Notes: generated from the sequence alone by a model not told the origin. DNA of 34,584 nucleotides from Prolixibacteraceae bacterium (GCA_023229575.1 JALNYZ010000038.1:1-34584), one strand, 5' to 3'; positions 7,711 to 17,029 are shown, counted from the stretch's first letter. Numbers and translations are program-made.

Positions 7711-8008
7711 TCTCCGGTGGAATGGAGAAATGCTAAAGAATATGTTCACCAACAAAATTCAACCCCGTCGTGGTTGGGGGTGTTTGTGGTACTTCAGTCC
7801 ATGGGTTCAACCCATGGCTATTCATATTCAACCCCGACGGGGTTTTATCCATTAATTGCCATTGGCTTCAGCCAATGGGCAGGGATGTGAATTGCGACAG
7901 GGCTTTAGCCAAATTTTGAGATTATTTGGCTAAAGCCTGAAAAATTCATATTCATCTGATCGTCGGTTGAAACCGACGGCAATGAATGAGAGAAAGCCCT
8001 GCGGGCTT
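7711..8008. repeat. Cluster of distinct small hairpins (REP-like)
   Basis: At least six different perfect or near-perfect palindromes stand side by side: CCATGGGTT/AACCCATGG (7799-7817), AACCCCG/CGGGGTT (7830-7844), CCATTGGC/GCCAATGG (7859-7878), GGCTTTAGCCAAA/TTTGGCTAAAGCC (7901-7937), CGTCGGTT/AACCGACG (7961-7978) and AAGCCC/GGGCTT (7994-8008). Weaker ones lie at 7711-7728 and 7748-7790. Several share a GGnTTnAnCC core. The layout resembles REP-type palindrome clusters mobilised by IS200-like REP-associated transposases, but no transposase is present here. The small ORF across 7708-7890 is an artefact of the repeats. Confidence 0.75.
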
Positions 8009-8016
8009 ATATAACA

Positions 8017-8050
8017 ACAGACCCAACTCCTGTTAAGGAATCGGGTCTGT
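8017..8050 (-). terminator. Probable terminator of typA
   Basis: On the minus strand ACAGACCC (8050-8043) pairs perfectly with GGGTCTGT (8024-8017) across an 18-nt loop, followed by TTGTTATA. It lies 33 nt after the typA stop. The loop is long for an intrinsic terminator, so confidence is moderate. Confidence 0.6.
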
Positions 8051-8082
8051 CGATATGGTGGTTTCCCGGTAGGGGAGGAATT

Positions 8083-9885
8083 TTAGACGGTTTTTGAAGA
8101 TCTCTTGCGTTCTATTTCGCTCAATTTGATCTTTCTTAGCCGGATGGATTTTGGGGTGACCTCAACATATTCGTCCTTTTGGATGTATTCGAGCGCCTCC
8201 TCCAAACTAAATTTGATGGCCGGCGTCAGTCTGATCTTATCGTCAGATCCCGAAGCGCGCATGTTGGTGAGCTTCTTGGGTTTCGTCAGGTTGAGCACCA
8301 TATCGCCCTCGCGGTTGTTTTCCCCGCAGACCTGTCCTTCGTAAATTTCCTCCTGCGGCTCGATAAAGTAACGGCCCCTGTCCGACAGCTTGCCTAAAGA
8401 GTATGCAAATGCGGTACCTGTTTCCATGGCGATCAAAGAACCATTTAAGCGGGTCTCGATCGGTCCCTTGAATTTATCGTAGTGGAGGAAGCGGTGCGAC
8501 ATGACTGCTTCGCCTTGTGTAGCGGTGAGCAGATTGGTACGCAGGCCGATGATTCCCCTGGAGGGTATGTGAAATTCGAGGTGGGTACGGTCGCCCTTGT
8601 GCTCCATGTTGATCATTTCGCCCTTGCGGCGCGTGACAAAGTCGATGGCGGTTCCGGCCATCTCGGCAGGAAGGTCAACGTCGAGAAGTTCGATCGGTTC
8701 GTTGCGTTCTCCGTGGATCTCTTTGTAGAGGACCTGTGGTTGTCCGACCTGTAGTTCGTACCCTTCGCGGCGCATGGTTTCGATCAATACCGAAAGGTGC
8801 AAGACGCCCCGGCCGTTGACATTCCATGAATCGGCCGAATCGGTTGGTTCAACGCGCAATGCCAGGTTTTTCTCCAACTCACGTTCGAGACGTTCGTGGA
8901 TGTGTCGGCTGGTGACGAATTTTCCCTCTTTGCCATAAAAAGGCGAATTGTTGATGGTGAACAACATGCTCATGGTTGGCTCATCAACATCAATGGGATC
9001 GAGCGCTTCAGGATTTTCGTAGTCACAAATGGTATCACCGATCTCAAAATCATCGATGCCAACCAGGGCACAAATATCCCCGTTGAGGGCGGTGGCAACT
9101 TTTTCGCGTCCCAAGCCGGTGAAGACATGCAACTCCTTAATTTTAGATCGGGTGATAGTCCCATCCCGTTTGACCAGTGAGACGTTTTGACCCTCTTTTA
9201 CTTCTCCGCGATGAATACGTCCGATGGCTATTCGTCCGATGTATTTGGAGTAGTCGAGCGAGGTGATCAGCATCTGTGGCGTTCCTTCATTTTCGGGAGG
9301 AGCGGGGATATGTTCAAGAATGGCATCAAAAAGTGGCTCAATCGAAGTGGATGGACTTTTCCAGTCGGTACTCATCCAGCCTTGTTTGGCCGAACCATAA
9401 ATGGTGGGAAAATCAAGTTGTTCCTCCGTTGCATCGAGGCTGTACATCAATTCGAATACTTGCTCGTGAACTACATCCGGACGGCAGTTGGGCTTGTCGA
9501 CTTTGTTGACAACGACGATGGGTTTCAATCCCAGTTCGATCGCTTTCTGAAGAACAAACCTCGTTTGAGGCATGGTGCCTTCAAAGGCATCGACCAACAA
9601 CAACACACCGTCGGCCATGTTCAGTACCCGTTCAACCTCTCCGCCAAAGTCGGAGTGACCGGGAGTATCAATGATATTAATCTTAACTCCTTTGTACACC
9701 ACCGATACGTTTTTTGCCAGGATGGTGATCCCTCTTTCGCGCTCCAGATCGTTCGAATCCAGGATTAATTCACCTGGATTTTGGTTGGAACGAAAAATGT
9801 TGGAATGAAGGATCATCTTGTCTACCAGGGTAGTTTTACCGTGGTCGACATGGGCAATGATGGCTATGTTTCTTATTTTTCGCAT
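8083..9885 (-). CDS. typA: Translational GTPase TypA/BipA
   Basis: Ribosome-associated GTPase of the EF-G/LepA class, needed for ribosome assembly and growth under cold or other stress. Its 600 residues match the family. The G1 motif AHVDHGKTTL is at 11-20, the switch block RERGITILAK near 49-58, G3 DTPGH near 74-78 and G4 NKVDKP near 127-132. These are followed by domain II (about 205-295), an EF-G domain III-like region, and the BipA-specific C-terminal domain with its conserved YEGQVCGENNREGDM-type motif. The ATG at 9885 gives the standard start (MRKIRNIAIIAHVDHG). A TACCTTTG -7 element lies 16 nt upstream of the ATG and one arm of a GGATAAA inverted repeat lies just beyond. It is transcribed alone, followed by a hairpin. 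Confidence 0.97.
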   Translation of the reverse strand: MRKIRNIAIIAHVDHGKTTLVDKMILHSNIFRSNQNPGELILDSNDLERERGITILAKNVSVVYKGVKINIIDTPGHSDFGGEVERVLNMADGVLLLVDAFEGTMPQTRFVLQKAIELGLKPIVVVNKVDKPNCRPDVVHEQVFELMYSLDATEEQLDFPTIYGSAKQGWMSTDWKSPSTSIEPLFDAILEHIPAPPENEGTPQMLITSLDYSKYIGRIAIGRIHRGEVKEGQNVSLVKRDGTITRSKIKELHVFTGLGREKVATALNGDICALVGIDDFEIGDTICDYENPEALDPIDVDEPTMSMLFTINNSPFYGKEGKFVTSRHIHERLERELEKNLALRVEPTDSADSWNVNGRGVLHLSVLIETMRREGYELQVGQPQVLYKEIHGERNEPIELLDVDLPAEMAGTAIDFVTRRKGEMINMEHKGDRTHLEFHIPSRGIIGLRTNLLTATQGEAVMSHRFLHYDKFKGPIETRLNGSLIAMETGTAFAYSLGKLSDRGRYFIEPQEEIYEGQVCGENNREGDMVLNLTKPKKLTNMRASGSDDKIRLTPAIKFSLEEALEYIQKDEYVEVTPKSIRLRKIKLSEIERKRSSKTV

Positions 9886-9901
9886 TTTACTAATTTGGCT
9901 G

Positions 9902-9909
9902 CAAAGGTA
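9902..9909 (-). promoter_or_regulatory. -7 promoter element of typA
   Basis: Minus-strand TACCTTTG, an exact TAnnTTTG match, ends 16 nt upstream of the ATG. The -33 region is taken up by the GGATAAA repeat arm and shows no TTTG at the right distance. The 12-nt string GCAAAGGTAATC around it recurs at 10058-10069. Confidence 0.55.
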
Positions 9910-9920
9910 ATCAATAAATC

Positions 9921-10147
9921 AAAAGGATAAAGGATAAAGTAAAAAGGATAAAGTGGGATACGTGCAGGGGTAGGTTTTGTTCCATTGGGGATAAAACAGA
10001 TGGTGAAAAGGGGGTAAATGAGCTCTTTTAGGAGACAAAAAATTTCACACAAAGTTCGCAAAGGTAATCGCAAAGACCGCAAATGGTTTCCCTCACCGGA
10101 GTCCCTAACTTTATCCTTTATCCTTTATCCTTTTTACTTTATCCTTA
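9921..10147. repeat. Stop-anchored inverted repeat, GGATAAA type
   Basis: A 22-bp perfect inverted pair lies at 9932-9953 (GGATAAAGTAAAAAGGATAA plus AG) and 10123-10144, with extra GGATAAA units on each side. The 10144 edge directly abuts the TAA stop of the TonB-like gene, and the other arm ends just before the typA -7 element. The roughly 170-bp spacer holds no gene; it contains short CGCAAAG repeats near 10057-10084. Confidence 0.88.
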
Positions 10148-11053
10148 TTGTAGAACGAAGTGATACGTAATCGTCCCCTTTTGGAAGGCCGGGGCATTGT
10201 CATCCACATTAAACCTGGCTGCCCGGGCTGCTTTGGTGGCAGCTTCAACCAAGTCGGGATCGCTGGAGGTGGATCCGAATATTCCGCCACGAACAGCCGA
10301 AACTTTGCCCAATTTATCGACAGTCACCTCCACAACTACGATTCCACCTTCGTTGCCGGGATAGGCTGGTTTTGGTAGCGAACGCGACGAACGACCTGAA
10401 AGATTGAAGGTGGGGGTGTTCCCGGTACCGCCGCCCGGCCCGTACCGTTTGACTCCTGGTTGTCCGTTGGGATCACCCTGGTTGCCGGGCCCATAAGTTA
10501 TGCCTTCTCCTTTTGAGGTGGATCCGTTGTCGGTCAGGCCACCTCCAAAGGCATTTTTAACCCTCGAATTGATGTTGCCGATCATCTTCTCTTCCTGTAA
10601 TTTTTTTTGCAGGTTTTGCTCTTCGATCTTTTGTTTAGCGATCAATTCCTGTTTCCTTTTTTTCTCAATTTCAACAGACGGATCAGGTGTTACCTTTTTG
10701 ACAACCTTTTGAATTTTTTTTGCAGTATGCAGTGCGACAGATGGTTCATGGTCTTGGGTAAGAAGATCTTCCTCTTTTATTTCGGTGGATTTAAGGATGG
10801 CAGGAGCAGTTATTGCGGCTTTTTGGGTAACCTGAACGGGTGGCTTGTATAGGTTGTCATTCTTGGAATAGACGGCTGATGGTTCTTCTTCCCCTTTTCC
10901 GTTTTCGGAATAGCCAAAATCGACCAATAAACCTTCATCGGTCTTGAACTTGATATCAACCGACAGTTTGAGCATCATCAAAAAGATGAGGATTCCACCG
11001 TGGACCAACAAAGTATAGATGATGCCGTTTCTTTGGCTTTCAGATAGTGTCAT
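10145..11053 (-). CDS. TonB-family energy transducer-like protein
   Basis: From the ATG at 11053 the protein has 302 residues: a short cytoplasmic start, one membrane helix (about 11-30, IIYTLLVHGGILIFLMMLKL), a long charged, Lys/Glu/Gln-rich periplasmic stretch (about 115-160), a Gly/Asn/Pro-rich linker and a C-terminal TonB-type domain (from about 218; KPAYPGNEGGIVVVEVTVD). TonB proteins pass proton-motive energy from ExbBD to outer-membrane receptors. An in-frame TTG at 11098 would add 15 residues; I prefer the ATG because the helix then lies at the usual distance from the start. No exbB or exbD lies beside it, though the gene follows tamB on the same strand after about 155 bp. The partner receptor cannot be told from sequence. 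Its stop codon starts a GGATAAA repeat. Confidence 0.8.
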   Translation of the reverse strand: MTLSESQRNGIIYTLLVHGGILIFLMMLKLSVDIKFKTDEGLLVDFGYSENGKGEEEPSAVYSKNDNLYKPPVQVTQKAAITAPAILKSTEIKEEDLLTQDHEPSVALHTAKKIQKVVKKVTPDPSVEIEKKRKQELIAKQKIEEQNLQKKLQEEKMIGNINSRVKNAFGGGLTDNGSTSKGEGITYGPGNQGDPNGQPGVKRYGPGGGTGNTPTFNLSGRSSRSLPKPAYPGNEGGIVVVEVTVDKLGKVSAVRGGIFGSTSSDPDLVEAATKAARAARFNVDDNAPAFQKGTITYHFVLQ

Positions 11054-11209
11054 AATATCCGGATTCTTTATAGAACCGTTAACCCAATTGCTGAACAATC
11101 CAACAAAGGAAAGTTACAGTGGTTGATCACAAAAATAGAAAATAATTTCATCTGCTTTAATATTCCTTCAACAGGCGAATACTTATTCTCAAAGAAAGCA
11201 GCCTCCGGT

Positions 11210-14200
11210 TCAGTGGGAATCACTTGTTACCTCTGTCTGTTTTTCATTGATGGCCGGATCTATCCTTGGGGCTTTCAATTTTCTTTGATTCTTGTCTCCC
11301 TTTGAGTGGAAAAGATCGTAAAATGAGTTGAAACTTTCACGGTAGGAGAAGCCAAGACCTTGCTTGTAAGGCGCTGTATCATAAGTCATATCAGTATTTG
11401 CCCGGTTGTATGCTTTTAGTTGCAGCTTTCCTGATTTGATTAATTTGACAAAAACTTCAATTTCACCCAAAACCGTGTTGTTGTTGGTGGTCTGTATATT
11501 ACTGTTGTTCCCGATATTTCCGTTGATGGTGACGCGGTCATTGAAAATCTGGGTACTTAGGGCAAGTTCCATCTGGTTGGTATTCACCTGGTCGCCAGGT
11601 TTGTAGTTGAATCCTACATCAAAATTGGAACTGATTTGTGAGAGCCAGTTGGAAAGCTGGTTCGAGAGCATTTCAGAGGTAGTGGCGCCTACGAGTGAAC
11701 CGGTATTGTTCTGGGAATCGGTTCTTCCACGAATGTATTCAGGCGTATAGAATTGACCAATGAGCATCAATGCCAACATTTGCCGGTTGATATCATCCTG
11801 GGTACTGATAAATTGCTGCAATTCGTCTTTTGTCCTTTCGTCGGCGGTGGGGAAGAGTATGTCAAATTTAAGTACCGGGTTCAATAATTTTCTGGAAAGA
11901 TTGATTTTACATTCGATGGGAATCCTTCCTGTATTCTCATTCTTATACGTATCGACAAGGAGATCTTTCACTGAAGCTTTCAAATTGTATACGGCGTTCA
12001 AATCCACAATTGCCTCATAAGGATCTCCGTTCCAGGTAATTGTTCCACCCTCTTCCAGTTTGAATTTTTTGCCAATGACGTTTTGTAGGGTAAAGAGATA
12101 ATCTCCCTTGTCGATGGTATAGTTTCCAAACATTGTAAAATCACCCTGCTTGTCATAGACCATTCGCAGGTTGCCTGAACCCTGTCCTGAAATGACATCG
12201 CCGATGGTGGAGTTGAAAAGGATCTGAATTTTGGCTGCAGGTGTGGCGGCAATGTTGAGGTTCATCTCGAAAAAGCCATTTTCGGGCTCATGTGGGGGTT
12301 CTGTTTTTTCAACGATCTTATTGTTCTTGTCAACAAACCGGATAAAATTATTTTCGGCTGCAGATGCTGGTGTTTCCAAGGGAATGACAATGTTGGTGCC
12401 ATCTTCTGACCTGACATCCATGTCCAGTTTTATCTGTTCCCCAGCTCCGGTAATAAGAACGTCCCCACTGCAATGGGCCTCACCGTAGAAGAGGGAGTTA
12501 TCAGCCAGGGTAGTATGCAATGCTTCAATTTTCTTCGTTTTTAATCCAATATGGTACTTCAGGTTGCCAAACATTTGGTGGGTGATGTAGCCGTCCAACA
12601 GGGCCGTATTTTTTTCATTGTCTCTTAAAGTGATCTTCCTGAAAACGATCGAGTCGTGTGAAAATTCAACTGGGTGGGTGAAGGAATAGGCTACTTTGGT
12701 GTAATCAATACCTATCCTGGCATCTTTCACATCAACTTTTCCGATGAAACAGGGATTCGTGAAGGTGCCGGTAATTGCAACCGAGCCATCCCCCTTTCCG
12801 CTTACGCCATTTGAAAAACTCTGGAGAAACGGGAAAATGGTCTCCAGTGAAAAATTGGTCAACTGTGCTTTATAATTTAGGGAATCCGACAAAGAGGAGT
12901 AATATCCTTTGATGAGCAGGGAGGTTGTATCATTTTTGTTCAACTTGATGGAGGAGTACAGTCGTTTATCCCCTTCATTCCAGTGGTTATCGAAAGCAAT
13001 ATCGCCAAAATGGTTTTTATCGTAATGGAAATTATTGATGGTCAGGTTGCTGTTGAGAAACATGGAGTTGTGAATATCGGCAATTTCTGTTATTCCACCC
13101 AACAATCCCTCAATTCCGATCTTCTGTTTTGAGATCAGGTCGAAGAAACCGAGATTGATGTTGTGCGCTTCAATCTTTAATTTATCTGACTGATTGTCTG
13201 TGAGCTTTCCATCTATTCGGAAGAACTCATCCTTGTGGTGCAGATTGAAGTTACTGACATCGATTCTTGTTGAATCGAAATGGACCTTGCTGCTTTCGAA
13301 ATGCCACAATGTGTCAGAAACCAGAATGTTTGAGGGTTTGATGGTAAAATCAGCCATTCTGAGCCCATCCACGTTTTTAGAGAATAGTCCTTCCATATCA
13401 ATTTTACCGCTGTAGGTATGGTCGTTTTTTGTTCCCCAGTCAAAGGAGGTTTGCAAAGTGTCGTTGAATAGTACATTGTCCAGCGTGACATTCTCCAGGT
13501 TGTAGTTATTCCCCAATGATGCTTCTTTCATTCCCAGTTTAAGCAACCACCGGTTTCCTTCGTTCCGGGATGAAAAGCTGAATCCTTTGGTGTGATAGGA
13601 GCGATAAGATAAATCCTCAGCTTTGCAATCGAATATCAGGCTCTTTTTGTTGGAATTGATTTTGCCCTTCATGTAAAACGGGGAGTTGGGCACCAGGTCG
13701 GGCAGGAAGAAATAGGTAATCAGTTCTGGCTTCTTGATATTGACATCAAAACTGAATACATTACTTCCGGGCACTCCATCTTTGCTAAAGGGAAGATCGG
13801 CCGAAGGAAGATAGTACTGTAAATAATCCCTGATGGTTAGTCCAATCTCCAGGAGCCGGTATTTACCTGATATATCGATATCGGCAATATCCGACCTCAT
13901 GGTAATGGTATTCCGGTCGGACGAGTTGGTAGTACTCAGGTTAAGCGCCTTAACATCAAATATTTTGCCTTCGCGCGATAATTTCATTTTGTGAAGGTCA
14001 ATGGAGCCGTTTAACTCGTCGATGTTTTTACCGGTAAAGTTGGCATCCATGTCGAAGGAGCAGTTGGCATCTTTGTGAAGCTGATCAATACCAAGCACAT
14101 ATAAGTTGGCTGTTTTGACGGTAGAGGAAAAGTCGAAAACGGGGATTTTGCTTCCGAGATCGGCTTTCCCGGCGAATTTCATACGAAGTTTATCATCGTT

Positions 14201-15757
14201 GACAGTAATTTGACCATCGTAACTCTTGTTGCTTGCCGTTCCGTTCATGAAAATTGAATCGATCCGGTTATTGTAGTAATAGACGCTGTCGATATTTCCC
14301 TTGATTGTGGCATTGAACCTTGAACCTTTTTTGTCGACAACCACTTCTGTATGAAGCGTTACTTCACCCAAAGGATCATAGCCCAGAAATTTCCCTATTT
14401 TGAACGATTTTGCGTTCAGCTTTCCTTTGAAGGAGAGGGCGCCCGAGAGGCTGGGTGCTATGGCAATATCCGTCGACAAGGAACCGAGTTCTCCGTTTAA
14501 ATTTCCATAGGCAACAAAATCTGAAGGAAAACCGCTGAAAGTTCCCTGGTAGGTCAGGTCAACATCATCCAGCATTGTTTGCGGAATTTTAGGGTAGCGC
14601 CAGGCTGCAGTATCAGGCAGCCTGATCAAGGAAAAGTCATTGAAATTGAAGGTGTTGTTGTAGAATTTCAGGAAGATGTAGGTGTTTTGCCAGTCGGGTA
14701 ATCCCTTTAGCTCCAGATCCGCATTGAAGGAGGTTTTCTTACCCACACGGAAGTTCAATTTTTTAAATTTAAGGTTGTCAATGGTTCCTTTGATAGCTCC
14801 CGAGAAGATGACCTGTTCGTTCATTCCCCAAATATCTGGTGCGAAAAAAGCGAGATCAGCTACCGAAATAATGGATTCGGAAAGATTGCCATCGTATTCG
14901 TACTGGAAGGCCAAAGGCAGGTCTTCTGTTTTTTTTATGTTGGAAAGTTTATCCAGCAAGACGCTCTTTCGGTGCGTGACTTTCATGGAATCCGAAAAGA
15001 TATTTGAATGGGAGGTGATCAGTGCAAATTTATTCATGTGCAAACCGGATGAATCCAGCTGTGCATTGAATGTCATGTTTTGCATGGAAAAGCCTGATTT
15101 TTCGACGAAGGAAGCATTATCCAGCAGCATGGCGATGGATGATGGCCCCCTTTTGACATGGACGAGTGCGAAATTTAACTTTTGAATTGCCAGATCATTC
15201 AGATTAATTCCCTCATGTGAAATGGTATCCGCATAGGGCTTTTTGAACCGTATCTCTCCATCCCTGACAAAGAGGTTGTTAAAAGTTACATCCCAAGGTG
15301 AATCGTTTAGGGCAGGAGGAGTAGCTTTGAGTGAATCCAGGATAAATTGGAAGTTGGTGCCTGTTGTGTCCTGAAACATACGGATCCGCGGTTGTTGAAC
15401 AATGATGTTGTTCAGGTGTACACGACGACTTCCATATCTGATGCTATCGATCTCAAGCTTTAGCTGATCAATGTATACCAGCGTATCCCTGGATTGATCT
15501 TCAATGACAATTTTTTCAAGCGTTACATGGTCAAAGAAGGAGATATCTATTCCTCCTACTTTAATTTTCGTATTAAAAGTTTGTCCAACCTGTTCCATCA
15601 ACCACCTGACAGCAACTGTCTGAACGGTCTTACTGCGAAAAGCAACATACAGAAGCTCCGGTAAGGCTACCAGCAAAATGGCTATGACAACAAATGCCTT
15701 AACCTTTTTTTTGATACCTTTGGACACGGATGGAATGGGTGTTTGCGCTTCTGTCAC
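11210..15757 (-). CDS. tamB: TamB-like translocation/assembly protein
   Basis: Very large (1515 residues) AsmA/TamB-type protein anchored by one N-terminal helix (about 21-40, VKAFVVIAILLVALPELLYV). It is otherwise a long run of beta-rich repeats expected to form a periplasm-spanning hydrophobic groove. The C-terminal TamB (DUF490) domain covers about 1050-1440, with the typical late motif of QQFISTQDDINRQMLALMLIG followed by a GATTSEMLSNQLSNWLSQI-like segment. TamB proteins work in outer-membrane protein insertion or phospholipid transport; which applies here is not known. The start is GTG (15757): an in-frame TAA lies five codons upstream and the next internal Met is after the anchor. Divergent from tsaD. 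No tamA/BamA homologue is adjacent. Confidence 0.87.
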   Translation of the reverse strand: MTEAQTPIPSVSKGIKKKVKAFVVIAILLVALPELLYVAFRSKTVQTVAVRWLMEQVGQTFNTKIKVGGIDISFFDHVTLEKIVIEDQSRDTLVYIDQLKLEIDSIRYGSRRVHLNNIIVQQPRIRMFQDTTGTNFQFILDSLKATPPALNDSPWDVTFNNLFVRDGEIRFKKPYADTISHEGINLNDLAIQKLNFALVHVKRGPSSIAMLLDNASFVEKSGFSMQNMTFNAQLDSSGLHMNKFALITSHSNIFSDSMKVTHRKSVLLDKLSNIKKTEDLPLAFQYEYDGNLSESIISVADLAFFAPDIWGMNEQVIFSGAIKGTIDNLKFKKLNFRVGKKTSFNADLELKGLPDWQNTYIFLKFYNNTFNFNDFSLIRLPDTAAWRYPKIPQTMLDDVDLTYQGTFSGFPSDFVAYGNLNGELGSLSTDIAIAPSLSGALSFKGKLNAKSFKIGKFLGYDPLGEVTLHTEVVVDKKGSRFNATIKGNIDSVYYYNNRIDSIFMNGTASNKSYDGQITVNDDKLRMKFAGKADLGSKIPVFDFSSTVKTANLYVLGIDQLHKDANCSFDMDANFTGKNIDELNGSIDLHKMKLSREGKIFDVKALNLSTTNSSDRNTITMRSDIADIDISGKYRLLEIGLTIRDYLQYYLPSADLPFSKDGVPGSNVFSFDVNIKKPELITYFFLPDLVPNSPFYMKGKINSNKKSLIFDCKAEDLSYRSYHTKGFSFSSRNEGNRWLLKLGMKEASLGNNYNLENVTLDNVLFNDTLQTSFDWGTKNDHTYSGKIDMEGLFSKNVDGLRMADFTIKPSNILVSDTLWHFESSKVHFDSTRIDVSNFNLHHKDEFFRIDGKLTDNQSDKLKIEAHNINLGFFDLISKQKIGIEGLLGGITEIADIHNSMFLNSNLTINNFHYDKNHFGDIAFDNHWNEGDKRLYSSIKLNKNDTTSLLIKGYYSSLSDSLNYKAQLTNFSLETIFPFLQSFSNGVSGKGDGSVAITGTFTNPCFIGKVDVKDARIGIDYTKVAYSFTHPVEFSHDSIVFRKITLRDNEKNTALLDGYITHQMFGNLKYHIGLKTKKIEALHTTLADNSLFYGEAHCSGDVLITGAGEQIKLDMDVRSEDGTNIVIPLETPASAAENNFIRFVDKNNKIVEKTEPPHEPENGFFEMNLNIAATPAAKIQILFNSTIGDVISGQGSGNLRMVYDKQGDFTMFGNYTIDKGDYLFTLQNVIGKKFKLEEGGTITWNGDPYEAIVDLNAVYNLKASVKDLLVDTYKNENTGRIPIECKINLSRKLLNPVLKFDILFPTADERTKDELQQFISTQDDINRQMLALMLIGQFYTPEYIRGRTDSQNNTGSLVGATTSEMLSNQLSNWLSQISSNFDVGFNYKPGDQVNTNQMELALSTQIFNDRVTINGNIGNNSNIQTTNNNTVLGEIEVFVKLIKSGKLQLKAYNRANTDMTYDTAPYKQGLGFSYRESFNSFYDLFHSKGDKNQRKLKAPRIDPAINEKQTEVTSDSH

Positions 15758-15948
15758 GTGGATTGAATATTAATTTTTTCCAAGGTCAACTGTTCTTCCC
15801 TGGCATCTTTTGCAGATCGGGTTAGGATTGATATGATCCTTGCTTTTATGTGCTAAAAATAGTATTTTTTACCGAGTTGGAACGACACCCGAGGTGATCT
15901 GGTGAAGCAATTCTTATAGCAATAACAACCATTTGCGGAGTATGTTCA

Positions 15949-15980
15949 GTGGAAAGTTGTAAATGGAAAGTGGAAACTGG
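15949..15980. repeat. GGAAAGT-type short repeats upstream of tsaD
   Basis: GTGGAAAGT, ATGGAAAGT and GTGGAAACT occur in a row within 32 nt, directly before the tsaD start at 15995. They are part of the divergent tamB-tsaD gap, which otherwise shows no clear promoter motif. Confidence 0.6.
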
Positions 15981-15994
15981 CAAGTACAAAAAAT

Positions 15995-17029
15995 ATGGGT
16001 CAAAACAGAGACATCATTATTTTGGGAATAGAATCCTCCTGTGATGACACATCCGCAGCTGTGATCCGAAATCAGTTGATGCTGAGCAATGAAGTTGCAG
16101 GTCAGGCTGTTCACAGGGCGTATGGTGGCGTGGTACCGGAGTTGGCATCACGCGCGCACCAGCAAAATATTATTCCGGTCGTTGATCAAGCCATTAAAAA
16201 GGCCGGTGTCTCACTGGATGAGATCAATGCGATTGCTTTCACCCGGGGTCCCGGGCTGTTGGGCTCCCTGCTTGTCGGCACCTCCTTTGCCAAGGCTTTC
16301 GCACTTGCACGAAATATTCCATTGGTGGAGGTGAACCATCTTCAGGGGCATGTGTTGGCCCATTTTATCAGGGAGAGCCTGGTGGAGCACCATGAACCCA
16401 AATTTCCGTTTCTCTGCTTGCTGGTTTCGGGCGGGAACTCGCAAATCATCGTAGTTCGCGATTTTCTTGAGATGGAGGTGATTGGCCAAACCATCGACGA
16501 TGCTGCCGGTGAGGCATTCGACAAATGCGCCAAGGTGATGGGTTTGCCCTATCCTGGCGGACCTTTGATCGATAAACTGGCAATAGAGGGCGATCCTAAG
16601 GCCTTTGTTTTTGCCAAACCAAGGATGCCCGGATTGGATTACAGTTTCAGCGGACTGAAAACCTCGTTTTTGTATCTTTTACGGGACGAAATCGCTAAAA
16701 ATAAAGATTTTATTGATGTGCACAAGGCGGATCTTTGTGCTTCGCTTCAATACACAATTATCGAGATTTTGTTGTCAAAATTGAGACTTGCTGCTGAGCA
16801 AACAGGGATTAGGGAGATTGCTGTTGCAGGTGGTGTTTCGGCCAATTCAGGATTGAGAAGTGCCTTACAGGAGTCAGCTCAAAAGAATGGCTGGCAGATG
16901 TACATTCCTCCTTTTAAGTTTACTACCGACAATGCGGCCATGATTGCCATTACCGGCTATTACAAGTACCTGAAGGGAGAATTTGCCTCTCTTGATGCAG
17001 TGCCATTTTCGAGGGTAGTGATTGGATAA
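15995..17029 (+). CDS. tsaD: tRNA threonylcarbamoyladenosine synthase subunit TsaD
   Basis: Catalytic subunit that transfers threonylcarbamoyl from TC-AMP to A37 of ANN-decoding tRNAs, working with TsaB and TsaE. The 344-residue ASKHA-fold protein has the N-terminal GIESSCDDTSAAV phosphate motif (11-23), the metal ligands H115 and H119 (NHLQGHVLAH) and D312 (TTDNAAM), and the Gly-rich VSGGNSQI and VAGGVSANSG motifs. The start ATG at 15995 leaves the usual short lead before the first strand. tsaB and tsaE are not in this window. The gene is divergent from tamB, a common pairing in Bacteroidota, and dgkA follows 22 nt after its stop. Confidence 0.96.
   Translation: MGQNRDIIILGIESSCDDTSAAVIRNQLMLSNEVAGQAVHRAYGGVVPELASRAHQQNIIPVVDQAIKKAGVSLDEINAIAFTRGPGLLGSLLVGTSFAKAFALARNIPLVEVNHLQGHVLAHFIRESLVEHHEPKFPFLCLLVSGGNSQIIVVRDFLEMEVIGQTIDDAAGEAFDKCAKVMGLPYPGGPLIDKLAIEGDPKAFVFAKPRMPGLDYSFSGLKTSFLYLLRDEIAKNKDFIDVHKADLCASLQYTIIEILLSKLRLAAEQTGIREIAVAGGVSANSGLRSALQESAQKNGWQMYIPPFKFTTDNAAMIAITGYYKYLKGEFASLDAVPFSRVVIG

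Noticed and set aside
7708..7890. 60-codon plus-strand ORF in the hairpin cluster
   Set aside because: It crosses several palindromes, has no family resemblance and no promoter or leader of note.
9187..9768. Plus-strand ORF of 193 codons inside typA
   Set aside because: Antisense shadow of the conserved GTPase domain; typA is certain.
9873..10082. 69-codon minus-strand ORF between the TonB-like gene and typA
   Set aside because: Mostly a translation of the GGATAAA and CGCAAAG repeats and of the typA promoter; no recognisable protein.
11054..11098. Upstream TTG start for the TonB-like gene
   Set aside because: Adds 15 residues before the usual short cytoplasmic start; the ATG at 11053 is preferred, though the TTG cannot be excluded.
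11152..11201. Hairpin CTGCTTT/AAAGCAG between tamB and the TonB-like gene
   Set aside because: Only 7 bp with a 36-nt loop and no T tract; not enough to call a terminator.
14682..15185. Plus-strand ORF of 167 codons inside tamB
   Set aside because: It is a frame shadow: no recognisable family, a composition reflecting reversed tamB codons, and tamB is continuous through it.
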